Source: JAFKFI01 sp963795435
Lineage (GTDB): Bacteria; Pseudomonadota; Alphaproteobacteria; Acetobacterales; Acetobacteraceae
Direction: 5' to 3'
Length of the DNA stretch: 64,000 bases
Assembly (NCBI GenBank): GCA_963795435.1
Contig: CAWCHV010000007.1
Location: forward strand, 1,054,001-1,118,000
Positions 51,175 through 60,814 of this stretch are shown in pieces. Both the position numbers and the translations under genes were made by a program. The notes below the pieces were generated by a model that saw only the letters and a program-made list of their open reading frames with translations, searched no databases and was not told where the DNA came from. Numbering within the stretch: position 1 is the first letter of the stretch; every line of letters begins with the position of its first letter.

Positions 51175-52733
51175 GCGTCACCAGCCGATCCGACCGGCTG
51201 CTCTACGAGGGTGCCGACTGGGAGTTCGGCACCATCCAGCGCGCCTACGAGGCGGTCGAGCGCATCGCGCTGGAAGAGCTCGGGCTCGACGTCTATCCGA
51301 ACCAGGTCGAGATCGTCAGCTCCGAGCAGATGCTTGATGCCTACTCCTCGATCGGGATGCCGCTATTCTACAAGCACTGGTCGTTCGGCAAGCATTTCGC
51401 GCGCAACGAGGCGTACTACCGCGCCGGGATGCAGGGCCTCGCCTATGAGATGGTCATCAACTCCAACCCGTGCATCTCCTATAACATGGAGGAGAACACG
51501 GCGACGATGCAGACGCTGGTGATGGCGCACGCGGCATTCGGCCATAACCATTTCTTCAAGAACAACTACCTGTTCCGCCAGTGGACCGACGCCAACGGGA
51601 TTCTCGATTACCTCGAATTCGCCAAGGGGTTCATCGCGTCCTGCGAGGAGCGCTACGGCGAGGCGGAGGTCGAGCGCGTGCTCGATGCCGCGCACGCGCT
51701 GATGAACCAGGCGGTGCATCGCTATCCGCCGAAGCGCCCCGCCGATCTGCGCTCCGAGGAGCGACGGGCGATCGAGCGGCGCGAGCACGAGCAGGCTATC
51801 TACAACGATCTCTGGCGCACCCTGCCGGCCAAGGAACATGCCAAGGAGGATAACTCGCGGGAGGAGCGGCGTCGCGCCCTGCTGCAGCTCCCGCAGGAGA
51901 ACATCCTCTACTTCCTGGAAAAGACCGCGCCGCGCCTGCAACCCTGGCAACGGGAGATCCTGCGCATCGTCCGGCAGGTGGCGCAGTATTTCTACCCGCA
52001 AGGCCAGACCAAGCTGATGAACGAGGGCTGCGCCACCTACGTGCATTACCGGATCATGAACCGGCTCTACGAGCAGGGATCGATCAACGAGGGCGCGCTG
52101 ATGGAGTTCCTGCACTCGCACACCAACGTCGTGTTCCAGCCGGAATTCGACGACCGGCGCTACAGCGGGATCAACCCCTACGCGCTCGGCTTCGCCATGA
52201 TGGAGGACATCGCCCGCATCGTCACCCAGCCGACCGCCGAGGACGGCGAGTGGTTCCCCGAGATCGCGGGGACGGGCGACGAGATGTCGGTGCTGCGCGA
52301 CGTGTGGGCCAATTACCGCGACGAAAGCTTTATTCTCCAGTTCCTCAGCCCGCGGCTGATTCGCCAGTTCAAGCTGTTCGAGGTCGCCGACGACGCCAAC
52401 GAACCCAACCTGCGTGTCGATGCGATTCATGACGAGCGCGGCTACAAGCGCATACGCAAGGCCCTGGCGCGCCAGTACGACATCGCCTGGCAGTCACCGG
52501 ACATTCAGGTTGTGGACGTCAACCTTGTAGGCGACCGGCGCCTGATCCTGCATCACCGGGCGCTAAACCGTGTCCTGCTCGACGAGAACGACGCGCGTCA
52601 CGTACTGCAGCACCTAGCCGATCTTTGGGGCTACGACGTGCTGATGAAAGAGGTCGACCCCGATACCGGCTCGGTGATGAAGGAGCACGCCGCCTCGCCG
52701 CGCCCGGGAATCGTCAGGTCGGACGGCGGTTAG
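51171..52733 (+). CDS. SpoVR family protein
   Basis: The 520-residue protein matches SpoVR/YcgB throughout. The clear blocks are MPLFYKHWSFGKHFARNEAY, YEMVINSNPCISYNMEENT, the HExxH-like NEGCATYVHYRIMNRLYEQG, and HSHTNVVFQPEFDDRRYSGI. It is translated from an ATG overlapping the yeaH stop (ATGA). SpoVR is needed for spore cortex formation in Bacillus and is widespread in non-sporing bacteria with PrkA. Its biochemical activity is not settled. Confidence 0.95.
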   Translation: MSVTSRSDRLLYEGADWEFGTIQRAYEAVERIALEELGLDVYPNQVEIVSSEQMLDAYSSIGMPLFYKHWSFGKHFARNEAYYRAGMQGLAYEMVINSNPCISYNMEENTATMQTLVMAHAAFGHNHFFKNNYLFRQWTDANGILDYLEFAKGFIASCEERYGEAEVERVLDAAHALMNQAVHRYPPKRPADLRSEERRAIERREHEQAIYNDLWRTLPAKEHAKEDNSREERRRALLQLPQENILYFLEKTAPRLQPWQREILRIVRQVAQYFYPQGQTKLMNEGCATYVHYRIMNRLYEQGSINEGALMEFLHSHTNVVFQPEFDDRRYSGINPYALGFAMMEDIARIVTQPTAEDGEWFPEIAGTGDEMSVLRDVWANYRDESFILQFLSPRLIRQFKLFEVADDANEPNLRVDAIHDERGYKRIRKALARQYDIAWQSPDIQVVDVNLVGDRRLILHHRALNRVLLDENDARHVLQHLADLWGYDVLMKEVDPDTGSVMKEHAASPRPGIVRSDGG

Positions 52734-53995
52734 CTAGCGGCGCGCGAACTCGGCAGAGCCTGCGTGCCCGTGACGCGGGCCGCCGCCAGACGCGCCTGCT
52801 CTGCTGCCGTGAGACCGAGCAATCCGCCCAACACCTTCGCATCGAACTGGCGGAGCGTCGGCGCTGGCGAACGGACCGGATAGGGCTCAGTCCCCTCCCG
52901 GAACGCCAGCGACGGCTGAGGATGTGGGCCGATGAAGGCGCGGTCGATCGTCTGCCAGAAGCCGCGCTCGACAAGATGCGGGTCCCGGTAGAGATCGAGC
53001 GGCGCCCGGACCACCCCGGCGGCGACGCCGTGGCTTTGCAAGGTCCGCACCGATCGCCCGGCAGCAGGCCACCCACATCGCGTCGCCCGTCACGGCGACG
53101 AACACCCACGCGTCCTCGCCGGCACCAGCGGAAGGGCGGGGTCGCGCGCGGCTCCACGCGGGAGCCGCCGAGGCGCGGTACCTCCCTGCCGGGTCGCGGC
53201 GGCGTCGCCGCCATGTGCAGCGGCAGCGCCGGCGCTTCCAACTGAATTGCACCGAAGCGCACCGGCACGATGGCGCCGCGCTCGAGGAACTCCGGCGAGG
53301 CGAGCACGTCCGCCATTCGCGGCACGACGACGATCGGCAGCCGCAGTTCCAGCGCCCGCGCGAACCACTCCCTCGCGCTCCGCTCGCGCAGCTTTGGGAT
53401 GAAGCGCGCCTCGAACGCATCGGCATGGGGAAACCGGTCGATACCCATCGTGAACTCAGGTCGCGCGAGATCGTCGAGCCCGATCCAGCCGTCCTTGGTC
53501 GGGAAGATGCCGACGGGATAGGTCACCGTGCCGGCGTCACCAGGGTCACGCCAGCTGCACCATGCCGGCCAGCGCACGGCACACCGCGTCGGCACAGGCA
53601 TACTCCGAGTACGGCCCGGTGCGGCCGAACCAGCTCACATCGGCGACCATCAACCCCGAGTCGGCCGCACGCAAAGGCGTCGGGATCGAGGCCCAGTGCG
53701 GCGCGCTCCCCCGCCGGCAGCGAACAGACCAACACGTCCGTACCCGCCAGGCTGTCGCGCAAGCTCGCCGCATCCAGCAACACGCTGGCCTTGCCGAAAT
53801 TGAGATATAACCGAACCACGCGCTCTCGCTCGCGCCCGCGCCCGTCGGAATCAGCGGCGCGGCACGACGGGCGGGATCGCCCTCCGGCGATTCCAGCTTT
53901 ATGACCTTGGCGCCGAAATCCGCCAACAGCCGCGCAGCATAGGCGGCGGCCGGCAAGGCTCCGATCTCGACAACGCGCAACGTCGACAGCGGCAA
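52730..53995 (-). pseudogene. degenerate CaiB/BaiF-type CoA-transferase
   Basis: Blocks of a class III CoA-transferase are spread over several minus-strand frames. They begin with MPLSTLRVVEIGALPAAAYA and FGAKVIKLESPEGDPAR. Next come YLNFGKASVLLDAASLRDSL, SWFGRTGPYSEYACADAVC, TYPVGIFPTKDGWIGLDDL and LRERSAREWFARALELRLPI. The last are GVAAGVVRAPLDLYRDPHLV and a tail to 52730. There are at least three frame changes. The parts between MVQLA and TYPVGI, and after GWIG, are shortened compared with intact relatives. It ends 4 bases inside spoVR and is divergent from the carboxyltransferase gene. Confidence 0.75.
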
Positions 53996-54122
53996 TGCTT
54001 CTCTCCCCTCGGCTTGCGACCAACCATGTCGTTGGCTAGCCTGCCTCGCAAGAGGCCCTTCACCTCACCCACACGGCAGAGTTGCGCGTGCGGCGACAGC
54101 ATGGCGCGGCAGGAGCAGCGCG

Positions 54123-55679
54123 ATGAACTGGCAACCCGAGCTCGACGAACTCCGCCGCCGCGAGGATTTCGCAAGGCAGATGGGCGGCGCGGAGCGCGTC
54201 AAGCGCCAGCACGATGGCGGCCGCCTGACGGTCCGCGAGCGCATCGACACGCTGCTCGACCGCGACAGCTTCCACGAGGTCGGCGCCATCGCCGGCCGCG
54301 CGACCTACGACGAACGGAACGAGCTCGCCGATCTCGTCCCCTCGAACTGCGTGTTCGGCCGCGGCACGGTCAATGGCCGCCCGGTGGTGGTGGTGGGCGA
54401 CGACTTCACCGTGCGCGGCGGCTCGGCCGACGCCTCGATCCGCGAAAAGCCGCAGATGGCCGAGGAGATGGCCGCGGCCTTCCGGCTGCCGATCATCCGC
54501 GTCATCGAGGGCTCCGGCGGCGGCGGCTCGGTCAAGACGATCGAGACCAAGGGCCGCTCCAACCTGCCCGGCGAGGTTGGCTCCGGCGCCTATTTCCAGA
54601 TCACCACGGAGAACCTGGAGGTCGTGCCGGTGGTCGCCCTGGGCCTTGGCTCGGTCGCCGGCCTCGGCTCCGCGCGTCTCGCCGCCAGCCATTACTCGGT
54701 GATGACCCGTTCTTCCGCCATGTTCGTCGCCGGCCCGCCGGTGGTGGCGCGCATCGGCCAGGACCTCAGCAAGCAGGAACTCGGCGGCGCCGACATCCAG
54801 ACCCGCGCCGGCGGCGTCGATGACGCGGTGGACACCGAGGAGGAGGCGTTCGAGCGCGCACGCCGTTTCCTCTCCTATCTCCCCTCGTCTGTCCACGACG
54901 TGCCGCCGATCGAGCCTTCAAACGACGATCCCGACCGGCGCGACGAGAGCCTGATGACGGCGATCCCGCGCGACCGGCGCAAGGTCTACCGGATGCGGCC
55001 GATCATCGAGACCCTGGTGGATCGCGGCAGCTTCTTCGAGATGGGCAAGAATTTCGGCCGTTCCGTCATCACCGGCCTCGCCCGATTGGATGGGAGGCCC
55101 GTCGCGGTGATGGCGAGCGACCCCTACCACTACGCCGGCGCCTGGACCGCCAACGCTTGCCAGAAAGTCGTGCGCTTCTGCGACCTCGCCGAGACGTTCC
55201 ATGTGCCCGTTTTCTACTTGCTCGACTGCCCCGGATTCCTGGTCGGGCTGGAGGCGGAGAAGAGTGCCGTCATCCGCCACGGCGTGCGCGCGATGGCGGC
55301 GATGAACCAGTGCAAGGTGCCGTGGTGCACCATCATCGTGCGCAACGCCTTCGGCGTCGCCGGCGCCGTCCACAAGCCCGCCGCGCGCTTCACCATGCGC
55401 TATGCGTGGTTGTCCGCGTTCTGGGGCTCCCTGCCGCTCGAAGGCGGCATCGAAGCCGCCTACCGCGCCGACATCGACGCCGCCGACGACCCGGTGGCGA
55501 AACTGCGCGAGATCGAGGACCGCCTCAACAAGCTCCGCTCGCCGTTCCGCCTAGCGGAAACCTTCGGCGTCGAGGAGATCATCGACCCCCGCGACACCCG
55601 CAAGCTGCTCTGCGAGTTCGCTCGGTTGTCCGATCCGCTGCGCACGCCGGGGATGGCGCGGTTCGGGATGCGGCCGTAG
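54123..55679 (+). CDS. acyl-CoA carboxylase, carboxyltransferase (beta) subunit
   Basis: This 518-residue carboxyltransferase moves CO2 from carboxybiotin to an acyl-CoA. It has the PccB/MccB-type twin crotonase folds, with IRVIEGSGGGGSVKTIETKG and SVAGLGSARLAASHYSVM in the first half, and VFYLLDCPGFLVGLEAEKSA and NAFGVAGAVHKPAARFTMRY in the second. An aggag site precedes the ATG at 54123. The biotin carboxylase and a discrete biotin carrier lie 5-7 kb to the right, so the enzyme may be assembled from these parts. Propionyl-, methylcrotonyl- or another acyl-CoA is possible. Confidence 0.92.
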   Translation: MNWQPELDELRRREDFARQMGGAERVKRQHDGGRLTVRERIDTLLDRDSFHEVGAIAGRATYDERNELADLVPSNCVFGRGTVNGRPVVVVGDDFTVRGGSADASIREKPQMAEEMAAAFRLPIIRVIEGSGGGGSVKTIETKGRSNLPGEVGSGAYFQITTENLEVVPVVALGLGSVAGLGSARLAASHYSVMTRSSAMFVAGPPVVARIGQDLSKQELGGADIQTRAGGVDDAVDTEEEAFERARRFLSYLPSSVHDVPPIEPSNDDPDRRDESLMTAIPRDRRKVYRMRPIIETLVDRGSFFEMGKNFGRSVITGLARLDGRPVAVMASDPYHYAGAWTANACQKVVRFCDLAETFHVPVFYLLDCPGFLVGLEAEKSAVIRHGVRAMAAMNQCKVPWCTIIVRNAFGVAGAVHKPAARFTMRYAWLSAFWGSLPLEGGIEAAYRADIDAADDPVAKLREIEDRLNKLRSPFRLAETFGVEEIIDPRDTRKLLCEFARLSDPLRTPGMARFGMRP

Positions 55680-55785
55680 ACGGCATGGGAGTGACGAACG
55701 CTCGCAGCGGCGGCATGAGTCGTGCTCGCCAGGTAATAAGGGGATCGCCCCGTGGAAGAGGGATGAGCTGAACACAGCTTCCGGA

Positions 55786-56760
55786 TCAAGAGCTGTTTTT
55801 GCGGTTGGGCGTTCGTAACCTCCGAGCGGTCGCTCCGTCGCGCGAAGCGTCAGCATTCCGGTATTTTACGTGCGCTATGAACGCGCGAAGTTTGGGTAAG
55901 ACCTGACGTTTGTCTGGGTAATATAGAAAAACCCCTGGCGTTGTGACGGCGAAGGGCATCAGGACGGATTGCAACCTGCCGTCGGCCATCGGCTTTTTTG
56001 CAAGTGGACCGGGCACTTGTACAAGTCCTAAACCTTGGATCGCCGCTCCGAGGAGTGTGGGGTAGTCGTGCGCGATGAGCGGTCCAGAGACGATTGCGTC
56101 GACCGTCTTGTTGCCGTCGACAAATTGCCAAGGTGCGATCGACCCGTTTGAACGACGCATGCGCAGGCAGGCATGATCACGCAGATCGTCGATGCGCTCC
56201 GGCCGCTTTCGCCCGCGAAGATAGTCGGGGCTGCCAACCACCACGAGTGAGAACGGCGGCGTTAGCCGCACGGCCACCATATCGGGTGCGATGAACTGCC
56301 CAAGACGAATACCGGCGTCGAAGCCTTCGGCGGCGAGGTCTACGAGTTCCGCGCTCGCCGCAATCTCCACCTCGATCTCGGGATAGGCTCTATAGAAAGA
56401 GGCGATCACCGGCTCGAGGATCATCGGGACAACCGCTCGGGGAACGGAGAGCCGTAAGAGCCCAGTGGGACGCTGTCCCAAGTCACGCGCGGCTTCGCTT
56501 GCAGCGACAAGCTCCTCGAAAGCGGGCTTGGCGCGCGACAGAAACCGTTCGCCAGCTTCGGTCAGGCCAACACTGCGCGTTGTACGGATGAAAAGTGCTG
56601 CGCCAATACGCGCCTCAAGTGCGCGTACCGCCTGGCTGATCGCCGATGGAGTCACCCCGAGTTCCGCCGCCCCTCGACGAAAACTGCGGTGTTGCGCGAC
56701 GCTCAGGAAGGCCTCCACGCCGTCGAGCGCACCCTGCCGGACTGTGAAGTTCTGCTTCAT
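55786..56760 (-). CDS. LysR family transcriptional regulator
   Basis: The 324-residue activator/repressor has the N-terminal winged HTH (AFLSVAQHRSFRRGAAELGV and TPSAISQAVRALEARIGAAL) and a periplasmic-binding-like effector domain (GLLRLSVPRAVVPMILEPVI, LVVVGSPDYLRGRKRPERID). It is divergent from the membrane-protein gene at 56848 with 87 bases between, the classical arrangement for control of a neighbour. The inducer is unknown. Confidence 0.93.
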   Translation of the reverse strand: MKQNFTVRQGALDGVEAFLSVAQHRSFRRGAAELGVTPSAISQAVRALEARIGAALFIRTTRSVGLTEAGERFLSRAKPAFEELVAASEAARDLGQRPTGLLRLSVPRAVVPMILEPVIASFYRAYPEIEVEIAASAELVDLAAEGFDAGIRLGQFIAPDMVAVRLTPPFSLVVVGSPDYLRGRKRPERIDDLRDHACLRMRRSNGSIAPWQFVDGNKTVDAIVSGPLIAHDYPTLLGAAIQGLGLVQVPGPLAKKPMADGRLQSVLMPFAVTTPGVFLYYPDKRQVLPKLRAFIAHVKYRNADASRDGATARRLRTPNRKNSS

Positions 56761-56847
56761 AGCCTGTCGACGTTATCGCGGATAGTCGCTCGCCGGAAGC
56801 GATCGTATGTCTGCGGCAGGACCTAAAGCCTTCGAGGAAATGCTGCA

Positions 56848-57675
56848 ATGACCGCTGCCGCTGTGTCCGCTGATATCGGCCCGCCACGCCAGGGCTGGCA
56901 CGCCCTGTTGTGGATCGCGCCACTCACCGCGCTATGGGTCGCGGTCATCTACGCGTTTCCGATCATCCCGACGAGCGGCGTTCAGGCCACGGCCCACCAG
57001 CTAATGGTGCACGGGCTTATCGCAGTCGGTTTGTGGCTCGGCCTCGAACGCACCGACCTGACGCCGGGCCAACGCCGCACGATCTGGCTGGGCGTAATGA
57101 TCCCAGACACGCTTTGGTTCGCTGTCGCGTGGAGCGCGGCGATCAATGGCGTCTTCAGGACAGGTGCCTCACCTTTACCGCTGCTGCCGTTGGCGATCTT
57201 CCTACCGGTGATCATCGGCGTGCCGCTCTTGCTGTTGTCGAAGCGGGTGGGACAGGTGCTCGATGCGATGCCGGCAAGCTGGCTCGTCGCTCTTCAGCTT
57301 TACCGCGTATTCGGCAGCTGGGCTCTCGCTGCCTGGCTCCGTGGGGCGCTGCCCAGCGTGTTCGCATTGCCGGCGGGCATGGGCGATCTGCTGACCGGCC
57401 TGTTCGCGGTGCCGGCGGCGATCGCCGTGGCGGCCGGCACGGCTCAGGGCCGAAGGGCGGCGATCGCCTGGAACATTCTCGGCCTTGCCGACTTCGCCAT
57501 CGCGATCACCTTGGGGATGATCACCTCGCCCGGCCGGTTCCAGCTAATCGTTCCGAATGTGCTGAGCGTCGGCGCCGGCGCCTATCCGGATGTGCTGACC
57601 CCGGCTTTCGTGGTGCCAAGCTCGATCCTCCTGCACGCGCTGTCGCTCCGCCAGTTAAGCCGGCGCAGCCGCTAG
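56848..57675 (+). CDS. polytopic membrane protein of unknown function
   Basis: The 275-residue protein has about seven hydrophobic segments, including LLWIAPLTALWVAVIYAFPI, PLPLLPLAIFLPVIIGVPLL and ALPSVFALPAGMGDLLTGLF. I recognise no transporter or enzyme motif. It is likely regulated by the divergent LysR gene. A frame of similar direction to 57998 on another register is a shadow. Confidence 0.8.
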   Translation: MTAAAVSADIGPPRQGWHALLWIAPLTALWVAVIYAFPIIPTSGVQATAHQLMVHGLIAVGLWLGLERTDLTPGQRRTIWLGVMIPDTLWFAVAWSAAINGVFRTGASPLPLLPLAIFLPVIIGVPLLLLSKRVGQVLDAMPASWLVALQLYRVFGSWALAAWLRGALPSVFALPAGMGDLLTGLFAVPAAIAVAAGTAQGRRAAIAWNILGLADFAIAITLGMITSPGRFQLIVPNVLSVGAGAYPDVLTPAFVVPSSILLHALSLRQLSRRSR

Positions 57676-58072
57676 CGGCGATTTTTTCTCCACATCTGTG
57701 CGATTTGCTCGCTACGCTCCGACGCACCTCCAGCGGCAATGTAAGCAACGTGGGTGGCAGCCGCATGCGACGCGGGCATTCCATGCACCGGGGCTCGTCC
57801 CGTTCCGCGCAACATATTGGTGATTGCTGCGCCTCCATTACGGTCATACCTTCCGGGAAATCCGAAAGTCTTGAGTTCTGCCATGGCAAGCGAGGAGCGC
57901 GCGTGAATACCTCCCCTAGCGAGCCGTCGCTTCGTCCCTCGCTGCAGAATGCGGCAGACCGCTCTTCTATCCCTTCGCGCCAGCCCGGGTCCGGATGACA
58001 CCGACCCCGCGCGCGGGATAACAGCGGTCGGCCGAGCCGATCCGTAAGCGTCGCCGGAACAGGCCGACGGTA
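57676..58072. other. intergenic stretch without a supported gene
   Basis: These 397 bases separate the membrane-protein gene from the convergent GFA gene. A 70-codon minus-strand frame (57672-57884, starting MAELKTFGFPGRYDRNG) is open but has no ribosome site or family. I see no RNA gene, clear terminator or repeat. Confidence 0.45.
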
Positions 58073-58486
58073 TCAGGGTGGTGGCGGCATCTTGGGGAAA
58101 CAAGTCATGTCGCCCCCGAGCCGCACCCAGGGCTGCGCACTATCACAATAGATCTGCATCGCCGGCTTCACCCAGCTCGAATCGTCCATTGTGCCAACCT
58201 GGATCATGGCAATGCCCGGCATCGCCTCGCCCTCATCGATCAGGGTCGAACCGCATTCCGGACAGAACCGGCGGTACATCGCCTTGCCACTGTCGCCCTT
58301 ATCCGTATAGGTCTTCAGCGACCCCCGCACCGACAAAGCAGGCTGCGGAACGGCGAGAACGATTGCGAACGCGCCGCCGCTTTCCTTCTGACAGTTGCGG
58401 CAATGGCAGATCCCGGTGAACACTGGTTCCACGTCCGCGCTATAGCGCACCTTGCCACACAGGCAGCCACCCGTGATCTTGGTCAT
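58073..58486 (-). CDS. GFA family protein (zinc, glutathione-dependent formaldehyde-activating like)
   Basis: The 137-residue protein has the zinc-binding pattern of the GFA fold: GGCLCGKVRY, GICHCRNCQKESGGAF and RRFCPECGSTLIDEG. Family members were named after an enzyme thought to join formaldehyde and glutathione, but most are uncharacterised. The ATG at 58486 has cgggaggtg upstream, whereas the frame extends 14 codons further without support. It lies at the downstream end of a minus-strand series of genes. Confidence 0.88.
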   Translation of the reverse strand: MTKITGGCLCGKVRYSADVEPVFTGICHCRNCQKESGGAFAIVLAVPQPALSVRGSLKTYTDKGDSGKAMYRRFCPECGSTLIDEGEAMPGIAMIQVGTMDDSSWVKPAMQIYCDSAQPWVRLGGDMTCFPKMPPPP

Positions 58487-58618
58487 GCTCACCTCCCGGA
58501 TGTTTAACCCCGCGCACCACGCTCTCACGCATAAGCCGCCCGTGCAATCATGGAAGCCCGCGTGGTCCGGAATCTTTCGATTTATGCGGCAACCGCTTGG
58601 ATTTCTGAAGTTCGTGCC

Positions 58619-58985
58619 TCATTCGCCACGGAACACCGCCTCCATGTTGTTGCCGTCCGGGCGGAGCATAAACGCGGCGTAATAGTTCGGCCTCCGCAAT
58701 CCAGGCGCCCCGTTGTCGGTCCCGCCTGCCCTGAGAGCGGCGGGCGTAGAAGGCGTCGACCTCGGTCTTGCTCGTCGTCGCGAAGGCGGTCTGCTGCTTG
58801 ACGGGGTGCGGGTGGTAGCAATCGATCCAGAAGACGGGATAGTCAAAACCGTAGCCGAAGCCGTCGGTCCCCATATCATCCGGCATCTGCCGCACCCGGC
58901 GGATACCGAGCGCGGCCAAGGCCGCGTCGTAGAAGGTGGCGGAGCGGCCGACATCGGCCACTCCAATGCCCGTGTGGTCGATCAT
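58619..58985 (-). pseudogene. frameshifted VOC family (glyoxalase-like) protein
   Basis: The N-terminal frame reads MIDHTGIGVADVGRSATFYD and continues to TSKTEVDAFYA. The C-terminal part continues in another frame as AALRAGGTDNGAPGLRRPNY then YAAFMLRPDGNNMEAVFRGE. Together they make one VOC-fold metal protein of about 121 residues. The cause is one extra G in the plus strand at 58742-58744 (cggcgggcg instead of cggcggcg). The metal-type His3 and the Glu near the C-terminus (NNMEAVF) are in place. The rest is intact, so a sequencing error is a real alternative. Confidence 0.8.
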
Positions 58986-59056
58986 CCTGGCCCTCCCGGC
59001 CGGCTGCGACAATCACGGAACGCACGCAAAATTCGTCGCGAATGCCGCGCAAGTTG

Positions 59057-59563
59057 CTACTTGACCGTATCCGCCCCCGCCTTGGCCACCACGCCGTCCT
59101 GCGACGACGCCCCCCCGCTCACGCCGATGGCGCCGATCATCTTGCCACCCTGCACCAGCGGGATGCCGCCCTCCGAGCCGACGATCCCGTGCAGGTTCAC
59201 TATGGCGGGGTTGCCGCCGTTGATCGCGTCGGCGAACGCCTTGGTCGGGCGACGGAGGCCGGCCGATGATTTCGCCTTGTCCTGCGCAATACGCACGGAG
59301 CCGTTCTGCGTGCCGTCGATCTTCTCGAAGAACACCAGCCCGCCCGACGGATCGACGATCGCGATGGCCATCTTCCAGTTGTGCTTCTTCATCTCGCCCA
59401 TCGCCGCGTCGGCGACCTGCTTCGCCTGATCGAGCCCGATCGGCTCGCCATACGGAATGTCGAACGGCATCGTCTCGGGCACCGCCGACGCCGGAGCCTG
59501 CGCGAGCGCCGGTGCGACGAGCGCCGAACCCAGCAACGCGAGAGCAGCGATGATCGTTTTCAT
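59057..59563 (-). CDS. GlcG/HbpS family heme-binding-like protein, exported
   Basis: The 168-residue protein has a signal peptide (MKTIIAALALLGSALVAPAL, cleavage after ALA) and a GlcG/HbpS (DUF336) domain: LDQAKQVADAAMGEMKKHNW, MAIAIVDPSGGLVFFEKIDG and GGIPLVQGGKMIGAIGVSGG. Such proteins bind small molecules, in some cases heme, or accompany glycolate and diol enzymes. It lies 12 bases after the enolase-superfamily gene on the same strand, so the two may be co-transcribed. Confidence 0.9.
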   Translation of the reverse strand: MKTIIAALALLGSALVAPALAQAPASAVPETMPFDIPYGEPIGLDQAKQVADAAMGEMKKHNWKMAIAIVDPSGGLVFFEKIDGTQNGSVRIAQDKAKSSAGLRRPTKAFADAINGGNPAIVNLHGIVGSEGGIPLVQGGKMIGAIGVSGGASSQDGVVAKAGADTVK

Positions 59564-59575
59564 GTCCGTTTTCCC

Positions 59576-60751
59576 CTATGCCTTCACCGGATGCGCCCGC
59601 ACCCCAGCCTCTTTGATGTCGGTGCCCCAGCCGGGGCGCGTCGGCAGCACCAGCTCGCCGTTCTCGAACTCGGGCGGATGCGTCACCAATTCATCGCGCC
59701 AGGGCACGCTGTCGATGTCGATTTCCATGATGCGGAAATTCGGCACGGCGGCGCAGAAATGCGCGCCGATCATCGAGCAGAGATGGCCGTAGTAATTGTG
59801 CGGCGCGACGTTCACCTCATAGGGCTCGGCCATCGCGGCGATCTTCAGGGACTCAAGAAAACCGTTCCAGATGACATCGACAATCGCGACATCCATCGCG
59901 TAGGCGTCGAGGAACGGCCGGAAGCCGCGCCGATGCGTCAGCGACTCACAGGACGCGATGGAGCACGTCGCCGCGCGGCGGATGACGGCGAGACTCTCGG
60001 CGTCCCAGGTGTCGATCTCCAGCCAGTCGAGCTCGAACGGCTCCACCGCCTTCGCGACTTTGAGATTTCCTTCCGTTTTGAAGTGGTAGTTGATGTCGAG
60101 ATGCAGCCCCATCTCCGGCCCCGCGCCGTCGCGGAAGGCGCCGAGCGTGCCTCGCACCGCATCCAGGATGCCGCGATCGATGTTCAGCGCCGGATGGCCC
60201 GGCGTGCGGCCGAAGCCGGGCGCGAACGAGACGAGCCTCTCGCCGTCGCTCGGCAGAATATTGGTCTTGAGCGCCTTGAAGCCGCGCCGCTTCACCTCCT
60301 CGCCGACGCGCGCCAGATCGTCGTAGGTGCGAAGCTGCGGCACGCCGAGCAGCGCATGATTGCGCACGCGATAGGTGCCGCAATGCGACCAGTAGACCGG
60401 GATGCGTTCGCGAACCGCGCCGCCAAGCATGTCGTACACCGGCACGCCGAGCGCCTTGGCCTTGATGTCGAGCAGCGCGTTCTCGATCGCCGCGATGGCA
60501 CGCTGGTTGATCCCGCCGACCGCCTGGATGGTCTTGTTCTGCAACGACGACGTTATGCGTTGCACGCGGCGCGGGTCCTCGCCGATCAGCCCCTCGGCCA
60601 GCCCCCGGATAATCGCGGTGAGCCCGCGGCTGCCGTCGGCCTCGGTGTATTCCGACCAGCCGATCACGCCGTCGGCGGTGCTGATCTTGAGAAACGAAAA
60701 TGTCCGCCAGCCGGCGTCGCAGTGCAGGTCTTCGATTTTCTCGATTTTCAT
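59576..60751 (-). CDS. mandelate racemase/muconate lactonizing enzyme family protein
   Basis: The 391-residue enolase-superfamily enzyme has an N-terminal capping domain (MKIEKIEDLHCDAGWRTFSF) and a barrel with candidate catalytic Lys in KRRGFKALKTNILPS. Metal-ligand positions appear in GLHLDINYHFKTEGNLKVAK, ELDWLEIDTWDAESLAVI and SIASCESLTHRRGFRPFLDA. It probably removes the proton alpha to a carboxylate in an acid-sugar or similar substrate. The exact substrate is not readable. It follows the biotin-carrier gene on the same strand. Confidence 0.88.
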   Translation of the reverse strand: MKIEKIEDLHCDAGWRTFSFLKISTADGVIGWSEYTEADGSRGLTAIIRGLAEGLIGEDPRRVQRITSSLQNKTIQAVGGINQRAIAAIENALLDIKAKALGVPVYDMLGGAVRERIPVYWSHCGTYRVRNHALLGVPQLRTYDDLARVGEEVKRRGFKALKTNILPSDGERLVSFAPGFGRTPGHPALNIDRGILDAVRGTLGAFRDGAGPEMGLHLDINYHFKTEGNLKVAKAVEPFELDWLEIDTWDAESLAVIRRAATCSIASCESLTHRRGFRPFLDAYAMDVAIVDVIWNGFLESLKIAAMAEPYEVNVAPHNYYGHLCSMIGAHFCAAVPNFRIMEIDIDSVPWRDELVTHPPEFENGELVLPTRPGWGTDIKEAGVRAHPVKA

Positions 60752-60785
60752 GCGTGCTTCCTCCCGCCCTTTTCCTCACCCCGGC

Positions 60786-60806
60786 CCTCTCCCGCAAGGG
60801 GAGAGG
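60786..60806. repeat. short palindromic intergenic element
   Basis: A cctctccc-gcaag-gggagagg hairpin lies between the enolase-superfamily gene and the biotin-carrier stop. This motif is a frequent intergenic palindrome in alphaproteobacteria. It could mark an mRNA boundary. Confidence 0.6.
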
Positions 60807-60814
60807 GGGAGAGA

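Noticed and set aside
57672..57884. 70-codon frame starting MAELKTFGFPG
   Set aside because: No ribosome site and no family; kept only as a note in the intergenic entry.
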